A stretch of 64,000 bases of DNA, taken from contig NW_023998414.1 of NCBI RefSeq assembly GCF_014805625.2, positions 11,822,395 through 11,886,394 on the forward strand, written 5' to 3'. Below, piece after piece: positions 49,106-61,735 of this stretch; the first letter of the stretch is position 1; each line of letters opens with the position of its first letter. The translations under genes were made by a program, and so were the position numbers. The notes under the pieces were generated by a model. The model did not search any database, was not told the origin of the DNA, and was given only the letters and a program-made list of their open reading frames with translations. This DNA is from Glossina fuscipes. Lineage: Eukaryota > Arthropoda > Insecta > Diptera > Glossinidae.

Positions 49106-49267
49106 GGTAACATTTATTTATTTATTTATTTGCTGCCGGATAAGTTAGATCATATGATCGCCTATATTGACAACTCTACCGCATTTGTGGTTTGGATCCG
49201 AGACCATTGAGTTGTTAGTCGCGATCCTTTGCTCACTCGGCTACTTACTCGACATGGTGACATTTAT
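49106..49267 (-). mobile_element. tRNA-Ser-derived SINE, copy 2
   Basis: On the minus strand the head gives an A box in GTAGCCGAGTGAGC (49231-49244), then GGATCGCGACTAACAACTC (anticodon-arm region) and a degraded B box GGTCTCGGATCC (49194-49205). The tail is (AAAT)n at about 49117-49131. GGTAACATTTAT (49106-49117) and GGTGACATTTAT (49256-49267) are a 12-bp target-site duplication with one difference, so this is the clearest insertion of the family. Confidence 0.8.
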
Positions 49268-50190
49268 ATGCTGACTTTTCCAAATATTCTTTATTCATTT
49301 ACTGTTTCTTTATGGGGCTTTAAATCTAGTTTTTTTTATACGGTCATTTTAAAAGTGATTTTCGCACGACCTTCTTGTTCTTCCTTTCTTTTTTATGTAG
49401 CCTTCTTTACAAAATCTTTTATATACTGTTTTTGCCATATCCTAGTGGCTTTTCTCACAGGGGTCTTTTTGATTTTATTTCATACGACATTTTTTTTGCA
49501 CGTGCAAAAGCTTAGAGTACAAATTTAACAGCAGGAGGAAAAAAAATGTATTCTTGTGTTTAATTTAAACGAAATAAGTGTGAAATAATTCACTGTACTG
49601 TACTGCAATAATATACGCGACAAGGGTGTTAACAACGGGGCAAAAGAGACATTGGACAATTTTCTATATAAACGCCGAGCAGACAATATATATGACGCGA
49701 ATGATTTTTAAAGAGCATAAAAAAACAGATGACATGTCAGCTTTTTCCTATTATCTCTTATTTCATATATTTAGCTAAATTTCTTGAACAGGAAACCGGA
49801 TTAAAAGGTTTTGAGAATAGAATTTTCGTTAAGTTTATGATAAAAATGATTTCCATCTTATAGTCTATAGCAGCTATCAGCAGATGAAGTAGTGATGGGT
49901 ATCTAAAATTCGCTTCAAGATAAAAATTTGTACAATTTTCTTAAAGCTTACGAGCATGTTTGTTATGCAGCCCTTTAATGTCAGTCTTGACGATCTTCAT
50001 CATCATCATTATTTATTATTTTTATATTATTAGTGTTGTTTAATGTCAACAAGAGATGAGGAAGAGATAATGTCTTTAAGTTAATTATGAGGAGATTTAC
50101 TACAAGCGCAACATTTTTAAGCTCATTTCGTATGCAGTGCGAATCGCAAAGAAGAAATGCACCTTTATATATATGCACATGTATATATTA

Positions 50191-50225
<35 letters not shown>

Positions 50226-51288
50226 CATACATATGTACATAATAAAATGTGATGAATCAAAACTGAGGCACATTTAACTGAGGGAGGGTATGATCGCATG
50301 CCGATCATGTTTCTTATTTGACTTTTGTTTTCCTTTTCTAAACATGTATTTCTCTAATAAATTTTTCATTAAGTTTCGTTAATGCAAGTATCACTAGGGG
50401 TGGCTTATAAACATCTGGATTAATAAGATGGGTTGGTTGGTTGGTGGTGGTGTAAAGGAAAAACTTAAAATCATTTACACAGATTTTTATGGCGTTTGTC
50501 GTGATGATCACGTTAAATTGTTGTTGTTTTTTTTTTTTTTTTGCCTTTTTGTTTGCTGTATAAATAAATATTTAAAAAATATTCGTGTGCTTGTTTTTTA
50601 TAATTATAAATATTTATGAGTAAATTAAAAAAAAAAGACTAAAATAAATTGATTTTTTTTTTTTTCTCAATAAAAGAAGAGAAACTGTTTACTTAAAAAA
50701 ACTTATTTCGAATAATTGATTTAATTATGTTTTTTTTTAGTTTCTTTCTATATCTTTTGAAATATTATAAATTCTTTCAAGTTTATCCATCTAGATCTGT
50801 ACACATTCACATCTGTGCACATTGCCCGCGCACATCATTTAAATTAATTTAAAATGTCGTTATTTTACACATTTACGAGCGCACAAATTTCTCTAAATTA
50901 TTTATAACATTGTTTTGAGAAAATAAAATGAACAAAGAAAAAAAAAAATAAATAAATAAAAAAAAAACATCATTATTTATTAACACATGCTTGTTAGTAT
51001 TAATGTTATGTTTGAGTTTTGTGTTTACATGCACATAATGTTCCAATTGGACGCACCCGCTGTGTCAAGGACAAAATTGTACGAATTTGTTTTTTTTTTT
51101 TTTCTCGCTCTCATGCGTTCATAGAGATTTGTATAAAGAAGTCTCCATCAGTATCTGTATATTTGCCTTTGAAATAGTTTTTATTTATTTAATTCTATTT
51201 ATAGTTTATTTCATTTTCAATTCCTATTAGTTAATAACACATTCAAAAAAAAAAAATAATAATGAGAAATGGCGAGAACGGTAGAGAG

Positions 51289-51291
<3 letters not shown>
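49268..51291. other. Noncoding AT-rich stretch
   Basis: A hydrophobic 99-codon plus-strand frame at 49229-49528 begins inside the SINE and is Phe/Leu-rich because of local T-richness. (TA)n lies at 50196-50221, and several poly(A)/(T) runs follow. No gene supported. Confidence 0.45.
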
Positions 51292-51336
<45 letters not shown>

Positions 51337-51351
51337 CGAGAGATAGAGTGA
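51292..51351. repeat. (GA)n microsatellite
   Basis: About 28 GA units with GC variants at the right end. Confidence 0.9.
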
Positions 51352-52699
51352 TAGAGGGCAAAAAGTGAAAGATAGAGAAGACAGAAGTTAGTTGGAGATA
51401 GGCAATATATCGTGCTACCGATAAAATATATCAGTAACGAGTTCATAGTTGAGAGCGGCATATCAAGTGTTATACATTATATATATAATGTATGCCAATT
51501 CGCTCTAGTTGATTAAATTCATGGCATCCAATAGTATTGTAGACGATTGACTTGAAATATCCCTAACTATGACCATCAAGTTACATAATTCACATCAGTA
51601 ATATTCCATATAATTGAACCCATACTCAGCTTTACTTTCCGATATTATTTAAGGCGCCTTAAGATTTGATTAGGTTTTTCCTATCTGTATATAGTGCTTA
51701 TAAGAAATTGTCAAATCGCCTATATCTCTAAGGTAACCCTAGCCACTGATCCACTTAAGTAACTTATAAATGTGCTCACATATACTTATATATATAAAAA
51801 AAAAAAATGTGTTTTTTTTTGTACAAATAGATTTATGTGCTGCATGCGTAGACGGTGTGCGGAAGTGATGTACGAATTATTGCAAGGCGAACACTAAACC
51901 CAATTGGAAATTTTTACATATAAGTAAAATATTATATATCTCTAATCAATTTTACAATCGCTACCCCATGCGAAAAAGGTATTTGTAGACAAGTTTCCCC
52001 TTTGCTAAAGCGGACGAATGAAAATGCAAGCCCTCTTAAATTACGAAAGATTATCAATCGACTAAGGTATGATTTTAAACTAGTTTACAATAGCTACAAG
52101 CATGCAACAATTGCTGAAAGCCACAAATATTTTGGTTAACAATAACCAACATAAGGATGTTCCTCACCGAACCATCCTTTTTCATAAGTGAATGCTTTAG
52201 TTGGGATCGCATGTGTCCCCCTTTTTATTGAAATGATATGCTGGAGGCATATAATTATATCAACTTGTGTTAAACAAAGCTACAGACAAACTTACGGGCT
52301 ATCAGTGTTCGTTTTGCAAAATGATACCTCAAGTGTGACCTTGTCTGAATGAATTGTGAAAGTATTATAAATCGGTTATAAACACATCTCATGTTAGAAG
52401 TTGGTTTTTGTTGGATTATAACAAATTTTGAATGAGGACAGTGCTGAGCTGCAAAGGGACTTTCATTCGATTTTGATTCTACTCCTTGTACTCCTCATTA
52501 TTATTGCCTTCGGTGACTTTCGCGACAGGAACGCTAAAGTGTATACTTGTTAAAACCGTAAACAGAAGGGGTATGAGAAGGTGTTTAATATTCCACAATG
52601 CGAGATATATTAAAAATGGCAAAGCAAATATTGCTTATATGGGGTGTGATTATAAAAAATGATTTTATTCAATCAAGCTTCAAGACATAAGATCGTTCT
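51352..52699. other. Noncoding stretch
   Basis: A perfect 22-bp palindrome lies at 51472-51493. The rest has moderate complexity with no recognised gene. Confidence 0.4.
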
Positions 52700-52830
52700 T
52701 GAGCCAAAGCGTGGCAGTGCGACGAATTTCGTGAAATGATCTCGTGAGTTATAGCTTGGGAATAGAAATTTCTGTATTTACATCAACCAACATCAGATGG
52801 ACAGATGGCCACATAAATGCAAGGGTACTC
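52700..52830 (-). repeat. TGTCCGTC dispersed repeat, fragment
   Basis: Minus-strand reading gives CATTTATGTGGCCATCTGTC then CATCTGATG, and further on AAATTCGTCGCACTGCCACG and CTTTGGCTCAAGAACGATC, an eroded version of the family order. Confidence 0.4.
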
Positions 52831-53204
52831 AATACTTAAATTTTAAAAAGTAGCTCTAAATGGCTTGATACAATACATCATAAAGACCTGGTCTGTCTTA
52901 AGATGTTCTTCACAATGAACACATCCTCGTTAACTTAATACATTGTTCTATTTTTGGTGTGCGAAAAGGGTTACATAATACACATCCGCGAATCTAACGT
53001 AACTTATGGAAAAGATAAGTCACTTAAGTTGCCTTACCTTAACGCAATCGACTGTTGGCATATGCCAAGATCTGCTAAGATGCCAACGATAAAAAAAAAA
53101 AAACAAGCCCCTTGAAAACAGAATTTTTCCGAGAGTCCGAATAGTAGGATAAACGGATTAGGTTTTAAATAATAATTAAAGTTTTCTAGATAAAATCTTG
53201 AGAT

Positions 53205-53275
53205 AATCGGAATACAAGAGGAAAAAGGACAGACGGACAACTCAGATCAATTGTATGAGCGAAGGAGACGATGTT
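53205..53275 (-). repeat. TGTCCGTC dispersed repeat, fragment
   Basis: AAAGGACAGACGGACAACTC followed by AGATCAATTG gives the inverted hallmark block only. Confidence 0.4.
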
Positions 53276-55149
53276 GTTAATGCATCAACAAGATATATAA
53301 CACTGTCAGATTTATACTATGTGAACGGCCTTAACTGACTTTTAAGCTTAATGTGAGAAGAGTTTGAAAGAGGATTGAAGAGAAACATAAAGATCGATGT
53401 TTTTGACAAAGTTACGTAATTTCTCGTCTCGTAATTTCAGCGGAAAGAGAGTCAGATTTATTTACAACTAAAAATAGAGTCAAGCGAGACAATTGAGTTA
53501 AACTGGCGATCGTTAATTTGTAATATTTTTTTTTATTAAATTTTCTTCTAGATTTTTTAAACGGCTACGCAGGTTTTAATTCAAGTTCAATGAATTCGTT
53601 TCTATTATTATTGCTGCTAACTTATGCATGATATTTATTTATTCGAAAGCCATATGAAATTTATTATACCAGTAGTAAAGAATGTAAAGAAGAAATAGTT
53701 TTATTTACTTTGAAAGAAGAAGAAGAAGAATAAAAAGAAAAGTGTTTCCTGATGTAGGGCACCTTAGAATTGGCGTTGATCGTTATTTTTCCTCTCTCTT
53801 CAATTTATTTATTTCATTGTTTGTACTTCGTAACTATTGCACGTAATATTAACGCATACCTTGCGTAATTTTTTTCTAAGCTAAAGAGATATCTACGATA
53901 TTTTGTGTACATACAGTGTATGTGGGAATGTACACGTATACAGTTAGTATGTAAAAAGCGAAAACATATATATATTAATATATATATAAAGAAAACAAAA
54001 GAAATAAAAAAAAAAAAAAAACAAAAAGTTGGAGATGATGTCAACAACATTCAGCGTCAGCAATAGGAGCAATATCTCTGTTGAAATAAGGCAACAACAG
54101 CAACAAAAACGAACAATGAAATTCATAAATTATAGGAATAACGTTGAAAGAAGAAGGAAAGCAAAAAAAAAAAAAAAAAAAAAAAAAGGAGAGAAAACCA
54201 ACAAATAAATATGTTGAGATAGACCTACTAAAACTGTTAATGTGTATACTTCTCTGTAAAAGTAAGCGCTGATCTTTCTACATACATGCATATTACTTAA
54301 GTGTAGGTAGTCTATATAGTCTACGAACGATAAAATAATCATGAAATGAAGGTTCGATTAGTAAAGGAATAAAAATTTTAGTATATATGAGGTTAAGTCT
54401 GTGTGCGTGTTAAAAAAAAAAAAAAAAGGAATGCAAATGCAACTGTATGACAATATTTTTTGTATTTTTTTTGTATTTTTTTTTTATTTTTATTTTATTT
54501 TTATTTTATTTTTTTATTTTTTTTTTGCTAAACTATGTGCAGCTAATGTTATATATAGTTTTAAGTGATATTTTTTTTTTAACAGTTTTTTCTCTCTATT
54601 AATTTGGCGGTTTTTTGGTTTCAAGTCATTGTTTAGCGATAACTTTTAAATATATATCTGGTGTATGTTTTGTGTATGTGTGTGATTATGTTGTTGTCAT
54701 TGATAAAGAGCACAAATTTAGATATAGATCTATAACCTGAACAACATAGCACAGCATAATATGGCTGCAAAAAAAAAAAAGGTAAAGAGAAAAGAAAGGA
54801 AAAAAAAAATATTTTTTTTTTTAACATTTTTGGTGAAACTAGGTCAAATGCGAAGCCATGAAGTGAAATGTCGAACGATCATTTCTTGATGAAAATATGT
54901 GATAATCTCTCTCTTAGATATAAAAGAAAAAGAGGAGAAAAAAGATGCTATTAAAAATGGGGTTAAACGAAAACATCTCCATGTGTGTTTCCATAGTTCT
55001 TATATATTAGAGATTAATTTATATAAAATGTGAAGAAATTTGCCAAATGAAAAAAAACCAACAAGATGTATATAGATGTGTATGTATGTACCTGTATATC
55101 TATATACATGTATACATCTCTATATCTATATATATGTAGACACATATAA
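53276..55149. other. Noncoding AT-rich stretch
   Basis: No gene seen. Poly(A) at 54162-54187 and long T/AT-rich runs at 54460-54530 and 54570-54830 generate Phe-rich minus-strand frames. Confidence 0.55.
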
Positions 55150-55466
55150 AACTTTTTTTATGTGAAGTTAGTGGCAGCGCACTGTCAACTAGTGGTCCTA
55201 CATTGGGGTAAAAAGCCACCTCGGAACCGCTTTCTTGTTACCTCGACATGAACATTTATGAATTCTTGATTCTCTCCATATCGATCTACCTTATATGTCC
55301 TCGCTTGAGATTAGCAGTTCGTAGGTTGTCTTCGTATGGCTTTATATCAAAGCATGTCTTGCAGAAAACCGATTCATATCTTCCATCTTTCGCTGTTCGT
55401 TAACATGACCGCTACCAGATTATCTGGCGTGATTTCTATTTCCGGAAATCTGAAAAGCGTGGTTTT
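55150..55466 (-). pseudogene. Possible LINE ORF2 C-terminal fragment
   Basis: The minus-strand frame from 55466 reads FRFPEIEITPDNLVAVMLTN then SERWKI to a stop at 55374-55376. After a one-base shift it continues YESVFCKTCFDIKPYEDNLR. The phrase TPDNLV.VML...E.W resembles the last conserved block after the reverse transcriptase in some non-LTR elements of the R1/jockey/I groups. A short A-run (plus-strand poly(T) at about 55153-55160) lies at the 3' side. No reverse transcriptase motif was found upstream, so this is a truncated scrap at best. Confidence 0.25.
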
Positions 55467-57295
55467 CTCTAAACATATATACATACTTGCATGCACGTAT
55501 ATGTGTATGTAGATATGCGTGTAGACATATGACACTGAATGACTGCGCAGATTATTGATAAGTACTTTTGTTTATGGTTTTTGTGTTTCATTTTTTTTGT
55601 TTTTTTTTTTTAACTTAATCTCTCTCCAATTTGGTCTGTTTAATGACTCACAGCGAACATATGCATTCCTCAGCTTTTCCCGACGCTTAGATGCATTTAG
55701 ATGCATAGATTTTTGGAAAACTCAAGTGATTTTGCGGTGACCTTCACATTGTATCGCAATTGTGCAATACATTCTTTACGCATGCGAAACCGTTCTGCAT
55801 ATATATGTATTTTTTTTTATATATATGTAGTGTGGATGGAATATACTTTTGTGGGCGCCATTCGGGCAGATTTACTTTCTTGTTTAGATGCTACTTTCAA
55901 GATGAGAATGAACGATCGCATATTACCTGGACAGAGGGATTCTATCACAACTCTCGTACTCTTCAAAATTTCGATTCTTTTACGCACAATCAATTTTGAT
56001 CTCCGCAAGGTAGCTGAAGCAATAAGAGCTTCAGAAAGAAAAACAAATCCTGGATAATGCTATCCAGGATTCACTTTAGGTTCATTGGATTATTTACTTT
56101 GCACAGAATATATTCCGCAAGTAGGAAGTCTCTGGTACCGGAGCTACGTTAAGTTTCTCAATTAATGGAGATATTACATGTTCGTACTTGTTTATTTGCC
56201 TTTTCCCCTTTTCAAAAATTCAAATCTGCTTTCAAGGCGTTTGTGTCACCTGCCAGAATTTACTTAACGATTTCCGCTTAAATATATGAGACGTTTCGTT
56301 CGCTAGGACAAACTAAAAGCAGAGGAATTGGAGGCGTGATCTTGATACTACTTGAATATCCTCTTACGTAGGAAATGTTTTGATGCAAAAGCCGGTTATA
56401 TACTAAACCACTTGTGTGACATTTGTACAACGCCATGTTAAATTCGTGGGAATATAAATAACGCCCATAATCACATAATAAATAATAAAAAAGCCCGCAT
56501 TACACCACTCGACTTGGAGTAATATTCTAAATTGATTTCCGATCGTCTAGGCGTCTGTTGTGTTTTGTTTGTGAAAACTTGGTATTCGATTTACAGATCG
56601 AAAAAATTTTAAAAGTTTGTATGGACTTGTTTTGATCCAAACGTGTTTCGGCGTTTTCTTACATAACGTGTAGTATTAGGAAAGAATTGTTGTAGAATGG
56701 CGCAGATCTTTCCATTGTGGGCCTCGTCCGACCATAAGATTACTAAGATTTTTGCGATCGAAGTCGTATTCTTTTACCATCGAGCCTAGTCCTTGGCCTG
56801 CTAAACAAGCAATGCTTTCGCTCTATCTATTGCGAGCATTTCGACTCGACTATGTTTGAATAGTCAGTTATTTAACACACACACACACACACACATACAC
56901 AATATCACAATTATCCTAACCTAATTGTACCAGACGAGGGTGTGATGCATCATCAATCAGTCAGTAAGAATAGAGAATAAGAATTTATTATAAATCTTTG
57001 CTACATTTTTATATATATCTTTAATGGTTTTTTACAACAATTCAATACATAAATACAATTACAATTACTATGAGTATTCTAGAGATTTCTTTCAAATTTT
57101 TTCAATCTCTTAATGGTCTAATAAAAATGACTGCTTAGTTGTTGGTCTAAATATCCGTAGTCACGAGTACTTCATATAATGCTTATAAATCTTTCAAAAA
57201 GCCACAGAAAACATTCTAAAGCTAATGGGAGATTTGCGTAAAGTGTATTAAAATCTTAATTATAGAAAATGCTTGAGCACTCACACTCATATTTA
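55467..57295. other. Noncoding stretch with unrecognised frames
   Basis: A 118-codon frame at 55701-56057 and an alternative 79-codon frame at 55760-55999 lie in moderately complex sequence, but neither has motifs I can place. (CA)n at 56877-56896. Sequence at 56270-56830 has higher complexity with no recognised protein. Confidence 0.35.
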
Positions 57296-57326
57296 CAGTG
57301 TGCAGTGTGCAGTGTGCAGTGTGCAG
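57296..57326. repeat. CAGTGTG heptamer tandem repeat
   Basis: Four perfect CAGTGTG units plus a partial fifth, followed by CAGTTCACAC. Confidence 0.9.
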
Positions 57327-57987
57327 TTCACACAACAAAGTGCAAAACTTTATAATGCTTTAGAACAAAAGACAATTGGATACTGCGTTGCTAATGATCG
57401 CCGTCGAGTTATTTATTATTAATTTTAAAAATCTCTACACTATGTACAAGCGAATGCTTGCTTTGCTTAGCTAACAGCCATTTTCTGTATAACTTTAAAA
57501 CACTTTAAACGTGGAACGTATCGCAGTAAGCAAATAACCTTGAATTGCAAAAATATGCTTTAGAAAAAAAAAAAAAAAAAAACCCTTTTTTTTTTTTTTT
57601 TTTTTGTTCTTCTCTTTTTTTCCTACATTTTTTTATTTATTATTATTATTATTTTTTATTTTTTCTTCTATAACTAACACTTAGAGTTTGAAAGTAAAGT
57701 AATTTCGTTATTCTGTTTGTAACAACGAAAAATATGAATCAGCAACTCCCGCTCACTTATCACGAAAAACTGAATTGATTTAGCGATGTTTGTTTATGTG
57801 TTTGTCTATTTGACTAAATAACTCGATGTTATGTTGTGTCGCACTCTCGTTTCCAGTAGTTAGGATATTAATCTTAATTTGTAACAGATGTTTGTTTTCA
57901 TTGAACCCGGATGCGTTTTGCAAATGAACGCGTACGTGACTACGATAACTCTCTGTATAAAGGTAAACTTTTGAATATCGTCAGCGA

Positions 57988-58022
<35 letters not shown>

Positions 58023-59485
58023 AACAACACAGTTGAAAGCTGAAATTTTACCGATATTCTTGGTTCCTGCCGGCATCAGACATCAAAATACTGAAAATAT
58101 GAAAAGGTCCAAATTGAGACTCGGACCAAGTTGCGAATTCACTTGCATTCCAAATAAATTGCAGTATTTACACATGTCGCCTATGACATTAGCTGAGAGC
58201 GTGTTACAGTCATTCATTTCGATTTAACTCTGCCGACATTAGAATAAAAAAAAAAAAATAAAAAAAACACATATCAATTAAAAAATGTACGTCCATGTCC
58301 TCTTTGCCGCGTATTAGTCCGTTGCGTATCCTGCGTCGGTTTCTTGCTCGTCCCTTGTGTTATGTCAGTTCATTCGCGAATGCGAGTGCGTATGTATGTT
58401 TAATTTTCAATCCCCACATATTTGTGTTCAATATTTCGGTTTATTCGATAGATAAGACGACACTTAAATATGTCGAATACGGTAACAAAGATAACGGAAT
58501 GCAATGTAAACCGCAATGAAGGCAATGAATGAAAGGCATGAACAATTCCCCATTCTTCCAATGGCTTCATAGTTGGTGCACTTCTTAACGTTGATCTCAC
58601 TTTTCAAATGGAAATCTTTAATAAAAGGTCTTGGATTTTTTGGATTTTTTCCCTTATGACCGCGCTCAACGTGATCTTCGAATTTGGTTTTTAATTTTCA
58701 CTTTCAAAGTTTGGATAGTTGCCTTAATGGGAAACTGACTGATCGTATTGATACACGTGGTACGTTGCATCGTTGGGCAATTCTTCTCTTTGATAGGTTG
58801 GAACTTTGGAGGATGAATGAATTCTGAATTCATTCTAAGCCCTTACGGGGCTAACGGATTTAAAAATGAAAGCTTTGGAAGCTCCTTTTTTTATTTTAAA
58901 TGATCGTAAGTAGTGGTAAACCAAGATTCGGTTTAAATCTAACGTAGCTTTCTAAGTTATTTTTTTAATACATTTTAATGCCTTTTTTTGTTCAATGCTG
59001 TGTGCGTTTTTTTTTTTGTTTTTTTTAACAAAGTTATTGTTTTGTTGCTGACACTCCATACACTGCAAACACAAGTTAATATCATTAAAGCACACACAAC
59101 ATTATTCACATTCAGTCTATAGTAATTTTTTACCATATAAATAAAACATTTATTACACACGTCCAAGTTGCGCATGCTTAGTGATTTGCATTATGTTAGA
59201 GTATAGAGATGACGTTTGAAAATACATATACCTGCATTTATATATATATATATATATATACATAAATTGTGAAAAAAAAAAAAATCTCACAAAAAATCAA
59301 TTCATGAAATATTTTACACGAGTTTATTCATTCGCGGTGTTATTAAGTTATTTAATAAACAATTGTTAGAAGTTGTTATTGCTGCAAGGAAATAAAATTT
59401 CGGTTCCGTCATTTAGTTATTAAATAAATATTTACAAGTTTATATAAGCAGTTAGAGAATAATGTTTAATTTATGTATGATTTTG

Positions 59486-59516
<31 letters not shown>

Positions 59517-60284
59517 GATATATTTTAAGTAAAGCATAATTTCAGTGTCACTGTCAAGTTCGTTTGCTTAGGTAAAAAAAAAAAGAAACAATGATTAACG
59601 TTTTATTTACGAAAGCGAAGATTATTTCTAATAAATAGCATAAGTCGTAACGAATGGCATCGGAAATGATTTTACATAACGAACTCTTGTGTGCAGCGCA
59701 TGGAGAGTTCTATTAATTTCAGGGAAGTTGCTGCGCAAAGTTTCTTCCTCAATTAACTGTAAGTATATCGCTTTAAAGCTTTCACTTCTCCAAATCGTTT
59801 TCCGGTGCCGTTCAATCGAAACTATCTACAAACGCGGTCTCGTTCTTTCAATTTCTTCACTGCGCGATGCCTAAAATATTTCGTTGCCTTATTATTTTAA
59901 GCTTAGATTTCTTAACAACTGATGATTGTTCTGATTGTGATATAAGTTTGATTGAATATTTTGCCAACTGTCATGCTGCTAAAGCGGCCAAACCTTTTTA
60001 ACGAATATTTCTTGTATGACATATCCGTTGCTGGACATTTCCGAGTCTCACTGAATTCCAGCTTTTACTAAATATATATAAGGAATTGAAAAATATTTAT
60101 TTCTTAATTTCAGTCAATATCTGCTATTTGTTATATGTTCTTCGCATATAAAACTAAAAGATCGCTTTGAACATTTTTTGAATTGTTGTTAATATTTTCT
60201 ATAGAGGAGAACAAGGATAATTATACTCAAGAATATATTTGCCTAATAGGAAAATTTCTATTTTAGACCGCATTGAGTATACAG
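57327..60284. other. Noncoding AT-rich stretch
   Basis: Notable homopolymers are A/T runs at 57563-57605, a 33-nt poly(A) at 57989-58021 and poly(T) at about 59490-59516. Frames at 58033-58227, 58295-58519 and 59689-59874 are of mixed composition but unrecognised. The 33-nt A run could be the tail of an old retroposed sequence to its left, but no polyadenylation signal or direct repeats were found. Confidence 0.4.
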
Positions 60285-60620
60285 ACGTATGATCAGATAG
60301 ATGGAAAGGTGGTAGTGAAATTTCCATTTTCTTGGCAAGAGGGGAAAATTGTCAAGTTAAATGATCATAGCGTCCAGTTCGTCTCATTATGTAGAAAAAG
60401 AGTTAAGCAACATGTAAACACATTATAGTGGAACGTGGCCCACCACTAAATACTAACTAATAACATCTTTTCAAAATAAGGTGTTTTATGGAGAGTGACC
60501 GGAAATTGGAGACAGATCCAAATCATTTCCTCAGCATACGTCCTTGAGCGAAATCATTGCCGTAAAACAAAATTTCATCAAAATATCTCCAAAAGTTGCG
60601 ATCGTTATGTAATTGACGAC
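60285..60620 (-). repeat. TGTCCGTC dispersed repeat, inverted copy
   Basis: It contains TATAGTGGAACGTGGCCCACCACT (given as family terminal phrase, near 60424-60447), matching inverted the end of the 20377 copy. On the minus strand CGATCGCAACTTTTGGAGAT, then ATTTTGATGAAATTTTG, then TACGGCAATGATTTCGCTCA follow the family's interior. Confidence 0.5.
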
Positions 60621-61363
60621 CATGAACCATATGAAATCATTTGAACTGAAATTTAACCTATGAACTCGTAGTAGAACACAGCTTTAAGATTATTGGATCG
60701 TTAGACGCACTTTATGCGCATCTTAAATAAACACTAAAAAAAAAAAAACCCATTTCGTACTAATCAACATGAAAACGCCCATTGAAGATTTCGAAACTGT
60801 GTGATTGTTCGAACGATCGATCATAAGGAGTTTCTCTTTCCTCTCGAAAAAAAACACCTCTGCATTTGGTCTTTCTTTTTTTTTTTTTGGGTAGCGGGAA
60901 AAGAGGCCTAGAAACCAAAAAGCAAAAACCACGATTATATTTTTTACGTATCGTCGGTTTTATGCTATAAATTGTTGCCTCTACTAGCGGATTCTCGGGG
61001 GTAAAAAAAAGTACAAGGAAATATTAATAGGGAAAAGAAAAGGCGGACTCTTTTAAAAATGTTGGAGATTTTGAAGCGGTGCTCTTCATAAGGGAGTAGC
61101 CGGAAAAGAGTAGATCCGATGAATTTATAGCATGAAAAAGTGCCTTGCAATTATTAGACTTTACGAGCATTTAAAATAAAACATTGACTTTTATGATTTT
61201 AATTTATGATAAACTTAAGTTATACAAGGCGCGTTACTTTGACTTTTAAATTGATCTTCATTTTTGGGAGGCCAATGTACGAACAATTGTCGTCAACCTT
61301 TCAGCCTTTCTATCAATAATTTTCAATCAGCAGTAACATACTAAATATCCATACTAAATGAAA

Positions 61364-61403
<40 letters not shown>

Positions 61404-61555
61404 GTTGATTTGAAAGAGCAACTGATGATACCTTCATTTTCCAATCATTTTCTAATAAACACTTCTTTGCAACTATTATAAACGAAAAAGAAATAACCAG
61501 GAATTTCCAATTCATTAGGAATGAAGATAGCCGTATGTATATGTCTTTGTACAGA
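60621..61555. other. Noncoding stretch with (CA)n
   Basis: (CA)n of about 16 units at 61368-61400. Nothing else recognised. Confidence 0.5.
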
Positions 61556-61735
61556 CAAATAAATAAATAATTTATTTATGTTTATCAAGAAAAATGCCAC
61601 AGTGACAATGATTGACTTTTCTGTTAAACAAACTGCCGTTTGTTTGTAAAAATTTACATAAATGTGTCTCTGGTATGAGATGGAAAGTCCCCGAACTCGA
61701 GACTTGATTGCCAACCAAACACGTTCAACCATCAA
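61556..61735 (-). mobile_element. Possible further tRNA-derived SINE copy
   Basis: On the minus strand TTTGGTTGGCAATCAAGTCTC (A-box-like TTGGTTGGC) leads into CTCGAGTTCGGGGACTTTCC (B-box-like). About 120 bases further the sequence ends in ATAAATAAATTATTTATTTA near 61557-61580, like the AAAT tails of the clear SINE copies. No convincing direct repeats were found and the anticodon-arm phrase is absent. Confidence 0.25.
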
